Shown: piece by piece, positions 32,457 through 42,369 of the stretch
How the letters are laid out: each line of letters begins with the position of its first letter
How positions within the stretch are numbered: position 1 is the first letter of the stretch
Source of the DNA: Crotalaria pallida
Taxonomy: Eukaryota; Streptophyta; Magnoliopsida; Fabales; Fabaceae
NCBI GenBank assembly: GCA_037953625.1
Contig: CM075650.1
Coordinates: 19,163,501-19,227,500, forward strand
Direction: 5' to 3'
DNA length: 64,000 nucleotides
The notes under the pieces: generated by a model
What the model was told of the DNA's origin: nothing
Seen by the model: the letters and a program-made list of their open reading frames with translations, nothing else
The model's database searches: none
Position numbers and translations under genes: made by a program

Positions 32457-34445
32457 TGTTGGAAACCAACAAGCGGCTAAAACAAACTTCTAGAGGGGGG
32501 GATGAATAGAAGTTATAAGCGATGATACCCAAATTTAAAAAGTAATTAAAAATGGTTCAGAAATAATTAATTTTTAAGCAAAACAACAGGTCTTAATCGA
32601 TTAAACTGATGCCTAATCGATTAACGTCAGAAAGCTTGAAAAATCTTAATCGATTATGATGTTGCTTAATCGATTAAGTACTGATAAAATTTGCAGAAAA
32701 TTGTTTTCAGCTTAATTCAAGAAACACATAGAAATCCAGATATACAGATTTAGATCTAAAGCAATTAATTACGAATCAATTAAACAAGAAATAGAATGCA
32801 TAATTAAAATTCCCAATCTAAACCTATATCCAAGAACGCTCTCAAGATTCAAATGAATAACAAAACATAAAGAACGAAAATAACGAAGAACACACGGAGA
32901 TTTTAGCCTGGTTCACTCACAACCACCGTGAGCTACATCCAGTCCTCCCTCTCTGGATTGGGAGTTTGCTTCACTAAGAAATAAGAGAATTAGTACAATA
33001 GAGTTAGAATTCCTCACTTCGCTCAATCCTAACCCTTTCTCACGATGTACCAAATCAATGAGAGTCTACCCAATCTCTTATTTCCTTAAACTCGTTCTTT
33101 GATTGAAGGCCGCCTTCAATCCCTTAGCTTTTGCCTTGAAATCTTCAAAGCCCAAGGTAATGCTCCACCTTGCACCCTTTTCAATATCCAATTGAAAATT
33201 CCTTTTGTTGAATGCCTTGTATGTAACCTCAATGTTACGAATTGATTCAACCAAGAATATTAAAGTACACTAAGAATCTCAATTTGATTCAATAAGAACA
33301 CAACATGTAAAGAAATTGAGATTTGAAAAGAAGATGATAGAGATTTTATTTGAAACAGAAAATTAGCTCAGCAAAGATTGCAAGATGGTGAAAATATGCT
33401 CTAAAAAATATTAGGTTTGTAACCTTTTTCAAAACACATTAGAAAAGCTTTTATTCATTCTGTTTTAATAGCCCTCGATTAAAGGTAAGCTTAATCGATT
33501 AACCACTGTTAAAATAATGCTTTAATTAAAAATTAACACGTGTTAATCGATTAACCTGTGGTTTAATCGATTAACCGCTGCTAAAAGGCTTTTCTTTTAT
33601 TTGTTATTTTCACCTGTGATTTTTAATAAAACTTTGAGCTATAAATCTCTATCATGGTAATCTTAATTCTTAAACATATTAAATTTTCATTAAACCAAAT
33701 TGAGATTATCTAATCCTAATCTACCCACACTCATATAACATTAATAATAAACAATACAATACAAATATATGAATGGTAAAATAGACTAGTCTTGATATGT
33801 TGTAGGTTGTCCTTGTCCAAGAGTCTTGTCTTCATCAAAACACATGATCCTTCAAGCACGTTTTTCAAAATTTGAATTATAGTAATTGATTACATTGGTC
33901 AAGGTAATCGGTTACTTGCTCTCTGGTTTTTATAAAAATGTTGCATCACAAAATGTAATCGATTATTAGCTTCAAGTAATCCATTACTTACACTTAGTTG
34001 ACCAGACCAAGGAAGTAATCCATTACATGAACCTAAGTAATCCATTACTTACTCTCAGGATACAAATTTTCCAAAATGTATCGATTATCTCAAGATGAGT
34101 AATCGGTTACATTAGCATAAAAACAGTTTTTAACAAAAATACTGTATCCAGAGGTTTTCTCAAAGGTTTTCATAAAAACTCTTTCCAGGAGCTAAGTTTG
34201 TAAAAAGACTTCTTCTACCTTTTTCACAAAAAAACATATCATCATCATCATATCTTAGTAAAATTACTTGAGTGCCTTAGCCTAAATATTGTTTTACATA
34301 CCAACTTCTAAAACCTAAAGGGTTTGAAACTAAAGCCATACACAACTTCAACGCATCATCCATGTACCTGTAACATAATAATATTCATGTTTGTCATCAA
34401 GTTGTCATCATCAAAATATCATCATGGGGAACATGATTCTCAACA
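32457..34445 (-). mobile_element. Complete Sirevirus LTR of family D (1989 bp, minus strand)
   Basis: Minus-strand start TGTTGAGAATC at 34445 after a polypurine tract (plus CTCCCCCTTTTT, 34446-34457). It ends TTTCCAACA at 32457, next to a primer site and a gag start. An LTR with a polypurine tract on one side and a primer site on the other lies between two internal regions, as in a tandem element. ATCGAT boxes: 32596/32616, 32649/32669 and 33546/33566, each pair 20 bp apart, with degenerate pairs at 33885/33906 and 33958/33979. The inverted repeat CTCAC/GTGAG is at 32916-32932. Confidence 0.9.
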
Positions 34446-34947
34446 CTCCCCCTTTTTGATGATGACAAACAATCTCTGCAAAACAGATGTTAGTACACAG
34501 ATAATTATATTCAAATATGAAGAATAATCATCATGCATGCACATGAGCTCGAAAGCTCGAATAACATAAACTCAAGGGATTAGCTCCCCTTGAATTTATG
34601 AACACGACTTTAGCGCTCCCTCTGTATCTTGTAATTCCCTGTTCTGCTTTACTCCTGTTTACTCCTGTTTTGCACTATTCTCCCCCTTTTGACAACATCA
34701 AAAAGGGTGGTATAACATCAACATCAATAATCACATCACATGACATAGTAGAACCAAACTAATATAGCCAAAAAGTTAATGTCATGATCAAAACATCCAG
34801 AGTTATACCAAATCGAGCATAAGCAAAATAGAAACAGAAACAGTTCAACAATTTAAAATACTAGGGGTTATCAAGGATATGCATGATAATAATATCCAGA
34901 CAAATAAGATAGATGCATGAAAATGAAGTCAAGGCAAATTCCACAAG
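34446..34947 (-). mobile_element. Family D 3' internal region with polypurine tracts
   Basis: Plus-strand CTCCCCCTTTTT at 34446 and TCTCCCCCTTTT near 34679 are two minus-strand polypurine tracts. No gene between them; the frame at 34324-34527 is not supported. Confidence 0.7.
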
Positions 34948-35276
34948 CTACAGGCCACGAGTGAAGGGTTCCCTATTCTGGTGACGCAGGTGATAGATAT
35001 CCTCTCGCATCTGCTCCATGTTGACGTTCATGCTCTGTATATCTAAAGTGAGCTGAGCCATTCCATTATCAACTAATCGCATGTGAGCATCTGATCGGCG
35101 CATATGACTTCTGACGTCATCCATGAATGTTTGCATGTAGGGAGGTATGAAGTTGGGTGGCAAGATAGCTTCTAAGGAGGGAGATTAGAATCATGTTCTT
35201 GTTCTTGTTGTTGTTGTTGTTCCTTTTCTTCATCAGGGTCATAATTATGAGTTGACTTTCACTCTCGACGCATCGT
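34948..35276 (-). pseudogene. C-terminal part of the family D envelope-position ORF, out of frame
   Basis: After the stop at 35277-35279 the minus strand continues through a glutamine-rich stretch. After a further frame change near 35175 it gives 71 residues (LPPNFIPPYMQTFMDDVR, then MRRSDAHMRLVDNGMAQLTL and NMEQMREDIYHLRHQN). This looks like the coiled-coil tail of the protein at 35277-36302, as in the E2 ORF. At least one nonsense and one frameshift separate the parts. Confidence 0.6.
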
Positions 35277-36302
35277 CTAAGGAGCCCAACCACGTCCTTC
35301 CATGTTCACCCATCCCATGTTTCCCAAAAAGTTTGTATCCATCCGCATGTCCGCATTTGGAGCAGTCCTCGACTCTCCATTAACTGGAATCCGGAAACGC
35401 CTCAGGATGTTGGTGATCAATGGTGCATAAGGAAGTTTGGTTGTCTTTAGCTTCATATTACGATCAATCGAGCGACGAACTTTACTTACAGTCTCTATCA
35501 TGTGATTCAAGACATACCAACCCCAGTTGATAGGTTTGTTATGAGACCAGGCCCATAGGATAATGTAATCAGTGTCCATCAACCTGAAATAGTTACCCTG
35601 ACGAGGAATGAGACAACGATTGATAATGAAGTGAAGCACACGGAACTCGAATTTCAGATTTCCCGAAGTCAAGGCCTTGCCGGTAGGAATTCTATCATCA
35701 ATGAACTCTTCTTTTGCAGCTTTCTTGTCGTACTCATCGCCCCAAAGATTGTTTGAACTAGAGCCAGTATAATTTATCCCATCCATAGGCAAATGAGTGA
35801 TATTTCTCCATGTGTCCAGATTGATCTTAATGCTTCTGCCTTTTACCTCAGAATAAAGGATATTCTCCTCAAAATTCCAAACCAGATTTGTGTAGAAAAC
35901 CCTGACCAAGTCTTCATAGAAGTCACCGTCGATATTGCTAAACTCAAACAAGCCTTTTTCTTTTAAGAGCACTACAACAGGGAGGTTGCATTCTTCGTCT
36001 TCAAAGGTTTCTGCATCTAAGAATCTGGGAGAGATCACCGAACACGTTGCAAAGTATTTTTCATAATCAGCTATTTGAGTAGGATTTGAAAACCATCGAT
36101 TGAGCTTCTCAACAGCAATTGGTTGAGGAACTGGAGGAGGAGGTGGTGCAGAAGGACCAGCTTCACTCTGTCTAGGTCTAGATGGCCTAGCAGCACGACT
36201 GGAAGAAGAAGGCGGTGCTTGATTCTGTACGACAGGTGGTGAAGGCTCATCCTCATCGGATTCAACGATTAGAGTCCTTCTCTTTGTACGACGAGTAGCC
36301 AT
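35277..36302 (-). pseudogene. Envelope-position ORF of family D, N-terminal 341 residues
   Basis: Minus-strand ATG at 36302. Basic start (MATRRTKRRTLIVESDEDE), a Pro/Ser-rich linker to about residue 62, then a ~230-residue domain sharing with the E2 ORF the motifs VRVFYTNLVW, VLHFIINRCLIPRQ, NWGWYVLNHM and LPYAPLI..RFRIPV. It is the 'putative plant transposon protein' type, function unknown. It stops early, since coiled-coil sequence continues beyond it in other frames. No gag or pol lies between it and the truncated LTR to the right, so this copy is a deletion derivative. Confidence 0.7.
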
Positions 36303-36723
36303 TATCTCAGATAAAAAAATTTAGGCAGACAGCAGGCACAATGAACCAGATGAACAGCAGTGAACAAATGCAACAATATACCCAACTACTCAACTGATCA
36401 AATTCAAGTCCAATAGAGTAGTTCAAAAACCAGATATCACCAAGCAGATAATGCAGACTTACTATCAATGCTAATAAACTTCTAGTCTCAAAATTATCAA
36501 TATGAACTCAGAAGCATGAACACTGTACCAGAATTAGTAACGTGAAGAGCTTGAAGAAGAGGATAGGAAACCTGAACCAGAACTGAACCGAAATCAAACC
36601 GAACCAGAATCAGTATGAACCGTCTGAACCCGAGAACTCTGAACCGAACCAAGATCCTTGACAAACCAATGAATCTTTGTAGAACCGAGTTAGACCAATG
36701 TGAACCGAGTTTTGAAAATCAAA
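36303..36723 (-). promoter_or_regulatory. GAACCG/CGGTTC box cluster upstream of the family D ORF
   Basis: Between about 36570 and 36715 the plus strand repeats GAACC or GAACCG roughly nine times (minus: CGGTTC, CTCGGTTC). It occupies the same place as the CTCGAG array in E2, 5' of the envelope-position ORF. The CGG core fits the motif signature reported for Sireviruses, unlike this family's own LTR boxes, which are ATCGAT. The rest of the interval is unremarkable. Confidence 0.55.
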
Positions 36724-37322
36724 TGATTTCAGCACGTTTTTCAAAATTTGAATTAAAGTAATCGATTACATTGGTCAAGGTAATCGGTTACTTGCTCTCT
36801 GGTTTTTATAAAAATGTTGCATCACAAAATGTAATCGATTATTAGCTTCAAGTAATCCATTACTTACACTTAGTTGACCAGACCAAGGAAGTAATCCATT
36901 ACATGAACCTAAGTAATCCATTACTTACTCTCAGGATACAAATTTTCCAGAACGTAATCGATAATCTCAAGATGAGTAATCGGTTACATTAGCATAAAAA
37001 TAGTCTTTAACAAAAATACTGTATCCAGAGGTTTTCTCAAAGGTTTTCGTAAAAACTCTTTCCAGGAGCTAAGTTTGTAAAAAGACTTCTTCTACCTTTT
37101 TCACAAAACAACATATCATCATCATCATATCTTAGTAAAATTACTTGAGTGCCTTAGCCTAAATATTGTTTTACATACCAACTTCTAAAACCTAAAGGGT
37201 TTGAAACTAAAGCCATACACAATTTCAACGCATCATCCATGTACCTGTAACATAATAATTTTCATGTTTGTCATCAAGTTGTCATCATCAAAATATCATC
37301 ATGGGGAACATGATTCTCAACA
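36724..37322 (-). mobile_element. Truncated second LTR of family D
   Basis: About 600 bp aligning with 33844-34445 with few differences, ending TTCTCAACA at 37322 next to the CTCTC target duplication. The downstream two thirds of the LTR, the primer site, gag and pol are missing. The break joins U3 sequence directly to the pre-ORF box cluster. Confidence 0.9.
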
Positions 37323-38225
37323 CTCTCAAGTTCCAAGTTTAGTATAGCCTTGCCCATAGGAAATTTGTAAGGTAATGAAGAATTTTTATTACAAGTGTTT
37401 ATGGCCAAATTGCTTGTTCAATTCTAAGGAGAAGAAAAGAACCTTGTATGAAAAATATTTTTAACTTTAATTTTTAGTTTAAAATGTTTTTGAAAACCTT
37501 GGTTACACACTCAATCTTAGAAAATTAATTTTTATGAAAATTGACAGAGATAATCGATTACTTTTCTTGGACAATCGATTACTTTTCTTGGATAATCGAT
37601 TACTGTCATTCTGAGTTGTGACCTGAGAATTTTAATTAAAATATAATCGATTACATTTTTAAATAATTGATTACCTTCCTCACATAATGTAAAAAATCGA
37701 TTACCTTGTTAATAATCGATTACTTTCTTAAAAATGAATTTCACTATTTTTGACAGAATGTAGATAATCAATTACCTTTTCTCAAGTAATCGATTACCTC
37801 AACTTTTATTGAAATCCGTGTCAGAATCAATCTCAAATGTTTCCAGAATTGTTTTTATATAATTGATTCTGATTTATTATCAAAATTCAAAATTGATTTT
37901 GTTTTTGAAATAATTCCTTATTTGTTTTAAGAATCAAATCTTTGATTTATTTTCTAAATCTTTTTATTTTGATTTTGAATGCAAATCATATCCTATTTTA
38001 ATTTTATTCTGAAATCTATTTTATTTAGTTTTGATTTTAAAATTAATTCTATGATATTCTATTTTATTCTTTAAATCTTTTTTTTATTTAATAATATTTC
38101 CAACACCTTTTATTTATTGGAATTTAAAAGGTTGTTGTTGACTAATCCTAATTTCAATTCTTTTCTGATCAACATGATTTTTCTTCTTCTTCTTCTCCAA
38201 GAACACATTATTGATTGTTGATATT
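37323..38225 (+). mobile_element. E3 5' LTR, segment 2
   Basis: Aligns with 45945-46817. ATCGAT boxes (TAATCGATTAC type) at 37553, 37574, 37595, 37646, 37696, 37715 and 37789, with decayed ATTGAT and ATCAAT members at 37666 and 37766. Spacing is mostly 19-21 bp. A TATA-like TATATAA lies at about 37856. Confidence 0.92.
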
Positions 38226-40036
38226 TGTTGGAAACCAACAAGCGGCCTAACAATCTACTAGACGGGGGATGAATAGTAGTTTGAAGCACATGTACCGATT
38301 TTTCGGATTAATTGAAAGTTGTTAATTTATGCTTGCTGATTTTATGAAAATGCCGAGTTAATACCGAGCAGATGCTGATAATCGATTGTCTAAGCCGACA
38401 ATAGATTATCCGAGCTGCTACACACAGAAACCGGTTTCTGCGTAATGAACTTAGCGAGCACAAGTAAACGAACGGAGGTTCGGTTTGCCAACTAAAATGC
38501 TCGAAAATATGCAAATACAAACAGAACAGATAATGCAGAAAGCAGTAAGGAGAAGAGACACAGAAATTTTATACTGGTTCACTCTCACCCACTTGAGAGC
38601 TACGTTCAGTCCCCCTTAAAACCTTTAAGGAGCCTTTACTCAATCAATTTAAATGGTTACACAAGGATTTACAAGAGAACCTCTATAATCCTAACTCTGT
38701 CACAGAGTATACCAAACTCTTGACACTACCCCAAATAAATTGATGGCTGAAGAACCTCTTCAGCACTTCTGCTCGAGAACCTCTCGAGACTTCAAGTCTA
38801 CAACACCGAAGTTTCTTGAAACCTTCAAGAACAACTTCGTCTCAACAAGTTACGATAATGAAAGAAAGTGGATGGCTCCAACTCGAGAACTCAAAAGAAT
38901 ATAATGTGAAAGTTTGTGTATCGGTTGAGTAATCGATTAAGAAAGGGATTTCACAAAGAAGATGAAACTTGAGTTTCGAATATGAAAGATATGGTTCTCT
39001 GTGTTCTCTGAAAATTTTGGCATTGCAGTGTTGTTCTCTCTTGTGTGTGTTAAAGTTCTTTCATAAGAATGAAAGTTGGGTTTATATACTGATCTCAGTA
39101 CCCACAATGAGGAAAGATATTTTGTGACACACTGTCCTTGCAACGGATATTCCAAAAGTTTATCCATTTTGCTGCAACGTTCATATCCACGTATGTCCTT
39201 TTCAGAAGCTTCTAATTTGCAGCAACGTACAGTGGCAGCTAATGTCCTTTCCAAATTTGATCCCTTTTTCAAATTTGAAATTCAAGTATGGCGGCATTTG
39301 AAATAACTGAATGTTGACGACGATGAACAGTATCCGAGCTTGTAAACTGTTCGAGCTAGAGGATTGTTTGCACTTGGCAACCTTGAGCCGAGCTGAAGAA
39401 AATTCGAGCTTCTTCTCGGCTAACTGAGTCAACCACATTGTCTGAGCATCTTCGAGTTTCTGACTTGTTGCTGGTTCAATTACAATTCTTCAAAATAACT
39501 GTTGAGCATCTTCCAAACATTTTCTGAGCACCTTCCAAACTTGAGCTTTTGTTTGACCTTGATATCTTGGCTTGTGCTACATGTTTGACTTAGCAAATTC
39601 AGAACGTCTTCCGAACTTGCAACCGAGTAACTGCCGAGCTTGTTCTTGATCTTCAGACTCGATATATGTGGCCGAGCATATTCCAAGCTTGAACCTGAAC
39701 AGCTGACTTGCTACAGGTAGCCGAGCTGAGCATCAAAGACCGAAATCAACACACGGAACTGGTTCACCAAAGACCGAGACCCGATATTCTTCATACGTTG
39801 ATTCGTTTGACTTCATCAAAGCCTTGGCCGAGAACCGAGCTATTTGTCTTCATCAAAATCACTGCTGACTTGCTACAGGTAGCCGAGCTGAGCATCAAAG
39901 ACCGAAATCAACCCACGAAACCGGTTCACCAAAGACCGAGACCCGATATGCTTCATACGCCGATTCATTTGACCTCATCAAAGCCTTGGCCGACAACCGA
40001 GCTATTTGTCTTCATCAAAATCTCTTTGATTCAACA
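38226..40036 (-). mobile_element. Solo Sirevirus LTR (1811 bp) nested in the E3 5' LTR
   Basis: Begins TGTTGGAAACC and ends TTCAACA, with a perfect ATATT duplication at 38221-38225 and 40037-40041; no internal region. Minus orientation is shown by the conserved GAACCAGTATAAA block and inverted repeat CTCTCA 38582-38587 / TGAGAG 38594-38599. It carries many CCGAGC/GCTCGG motifs, an ATCGAT/ATAGAT pair at 38381/38401 and an internal 162-bp duplication. A solo LTR arises by recombination between the two LTRs of one element. Frames at 38308-40169 are chance frames in the LTR. Confidence 0.92.
39702..40025. repeat. 162-bp tandem duplication within the solo LTR
   Basis: 39702-39863 and 39864-40025 are near identical (for example GACTTGCTACAGGTAGCCG and CTATTTGTCTTCATCAAAAT in both), with a few percent difference. 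The 153-codon plus frame at 39708 reads across both copies and is not a gene. Confidence 0.9.
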
Positions 40037-40041
40037 ATATT

Positions 40042-40604
40042 ATTTTGGCCTCGACACTTGTGATCTAAATCATTCATTATCAGTAGAGCATTCTTGTTGT
40101 ATCTGTGTTATCAAGAACACATCAAATTTGTATCACTCACATCATATCATATTCGACCATAGTGATTAGGGAGTGGATCTCCTAGTTGAACGTGTGGCAC
40201 ATTCATAGGGTGAGGAACCCTTGTGTGATTTGAGGTCTCTAGCGAACGGAGATTCCTAGTAGAGTGCGGGGCGCTCTGGTTGTAATTGGGTGCGGCTCAA
40301 TTCAAAGTTTATAAAAGGCTCAAGCGGGTCGCTTGGGGACTATTTGTAGGTCTTTCGCTGGAAAGACTGAACCAGTATAAAAATTGGTTTGAGTGTTCCT
40401 CTTCCCTATCTCTTTTATTTTTTCGCAATTTATTGTTTAAATCGTTTCCGCGCAACTCTATTTAATTATTTTCTATCGATTCGCCTTCATGTTCAAATTT
40501 CTAATCTCTCCACAAAAACAATTTTTTAAACATTCGAGTAATTTTCAATAAATTAATAAAACTTGATTCACCCCCTCTCTCAAGGTTTGAGGCCGATCCT
40601 AACA
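40042..40604 (+). mobile_element. E3 5' LTR, segment 3
   Basis: Aligns with 46818-47377. It contains the strongest inverted repeat of the set, GTCTTTC 40350-40356 / GAAAGAC 40361-40367, just before GAACCAGTATAAAA. Ends CCTAACA. Confidence 0.92.
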
Positions 40605-40606
40605 AT

Positions 40607-40618
40607 TGGCATCAAAGC
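40607..40618 (+). other. Primer binding site of E3 (variant)
   Basis: TGGCATCAAAGC, two mismatches from TGGTATCAGAGC, two bases after the LTR. The mismatches are probably decay. Confidence 0.85.
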
Positions 40619-40657
40619 TAGTCTTTTGTGTTAAAAGACTTAACAGTCTCAATAGTA

Positions 40658-42367
40658 ATGACTTCAAAATCTCCATTTGGTGGTGAAGGGAGTTCTATTA
40701 ATAGGGCCCCCATGTTTGATGGTGTGGGGTACGTTTATTGGAAAGCGAGAATGAAAATTTTTATTCAAGGAGTAGGATTAAAAGTTTGGGACGCTGTTGT
40801 AAATGGATCCTGCGTTCCTACCTGTGTGGTAAATGGAATCACCGTCAACAAGCCTATGGGTGAGTGGACGGAAGAGGAGGAACGAAGAGTCCAGTACGAC
40901 TTGAAAGCGAAAAATATAATAACATCTGATTTGAGTTATGATGAGTTTTTCAGGATATCTACATGTCAGACAGCACAGGAAATGTGAGATACTTTGGAAG
41001 TCACACATGAAGGTACAAATGAGGTCAAGAGGTCGAGAATCAACACTCTAAGTGGAGAATATGAATTGTTCAGGATGAAGGATGGAGAATCAGTCCAAGA
41101 AATTGAAAAGAGGTTCACAATGATCGTTAATCAACTCATAACATTGGGGAAGAAATTCACTAATGAAGAGCTAATCAACAAAGTGTTGAGGTGCTTAGAA
41201 AGAGAATGGCAACCCAAAGTGACTGCAATTATGGAGTCAAGAAATCTTTCAACAATGACATTGACGACTCTCTTTCGAAAGCTTCAGGAACATGAAAGTG
41301 AACTCAAAAGATTAGCACAACACAAAGAGGAGAACAAAAAGGCGAAAGGTCTTGCGTTCAAGGCTGAAGCACCAACATCAGAAGGAGACTCTGACAAAGA
41401 ACCTATTAGTGATGAGCACATGGGACTCTTGGTGAAAAGATTTGGGAGATTTTTTAAAAATAAAAACAACTTCAACAATTCTTTGAAGAAAAATGCACAC
41501 AACAGTGGAGGTTCTTCTATCACTTGTCACGAATGCGGCAAACCGGGGCATATTCGGGCGGACTGCATTCAATATCAGAAAAAGAAGGAGAATTTCGAAA
41601 GAAATGTGTCAAGCTCAAGGAAAGGAAGACAAGCATATCTTGCATGGTTGGACAATGAGGAGAGCTCGGATGATGACTCAGATGAGCAGGATGAAACGGC
41701 CAACCTATGTCTCATGGCACATGGAAAAGAGGTCATTCATGAACTTGATATTGAACCTTCTTATAGTGAATTACAAGAGGCATTTGAGGAATTACATGAG
41801 GAATCAATGAGGTTATCCTTATTGGTTGCTTTAGAAAAGAAAAATTCAGCTTTACTTTTACAAAAGAATCAAGAAATTTATAAAGAAAATGAAGTTTTGA
41901 TAAATAAAATTAAAGAGTTGAATTCTACTTTGAAAAATTCCTCAAACACCTCTAGTAATGAAATCAAAATTAAGGCTAGTTCATCTTCTTGTAAGTTTTT
42001 CAAGGATTTAGTAAAAGAAAATGAAGATTTAAAAGAAACACTTGCGAAATTTACAAAAGGAAGAAATACCTTAAATTTGATGCTAGGGAGACAAAAATGC
42101 TTTTTCAATAGGGCAAGTATAGGTTATCAACCTGGTAGACATCAAAAGAAATTAAGTACCATATATGTCCCTGCTAGCACCTATAAGGAGCCTCTTATTT
42201 TATGCTATTATTGTGGTAAAAAGGGTCATGGTGCACATGAGTGCAAACACCGAAAAGTTAAGTTCATTAAAAAGAACGATGATGCTGTAAGTTGGCACAA
42301 AGGGCACTATGGTACCGCTAACTCTCCAGGACCCAAGATGATATGGGTACCTAAAGAAAAAATCTGA
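40658..42367 (+). pseudogene. gag: Gag of Sirevirus E3, one nonsense codon
   Basis: ATG at 40658 (MTSKSPFGGEGSSIN, matching the E1 and E2 starts). The frame runs to TGA at 42365-42367 except for an in-frame TGA at 40985-40987, where E1 and E2 have tryptophan TGG (MWDTLQVTHEG), a G-to-A change. The remaining 457-codon part keeps CHECGKPGHIRADC and CYYCGKKGHGAHEC zinc knuckles and a predicted coiled coil. The stop is followed by a T-rich stretch ending TTTTGTAGG, as in E1 and E2. Confidence 0.92.
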
Positions 42368-42369
42368 AT

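Larger units (their letters stand above)
20979..37322 (-). mobile_element. Composite minus-strand Sirevirus insertion (contains E2)
   Basis: Flanked by a perfect CTCTC duplication (20974-20978, 37323-37327) inside the E3 5' LTR, where the 3' LTR has a single CTCTC. Read on the plus strand it begins TGTTGGAATAATTGAT and ends TTCTCAACA. Parts, left to right: remnant of one LTR family (20979-20994 plus 31760-32324), gag start and primer site (32325-32454), a complete LTR of a second family (32457-34445), 3' internal region with an envelope-position ORF (34446-36723), and a truncated copy of the second LTR (36724-37322). The two terminal LTRs are of different families, although the TSD says they were inserted together. 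Confidence 0.75.

Noticed and set aside
36071..36265. Minus frame inside the family-D ORF
   Set aside because: Shadow of the proline-rich linker in another frame.
39708..40169. 153-codon frame with an internal repeat
   Set aside because: It is the 162-bp LTR duplication read in one frame, crossing an LTR end and a TSD.
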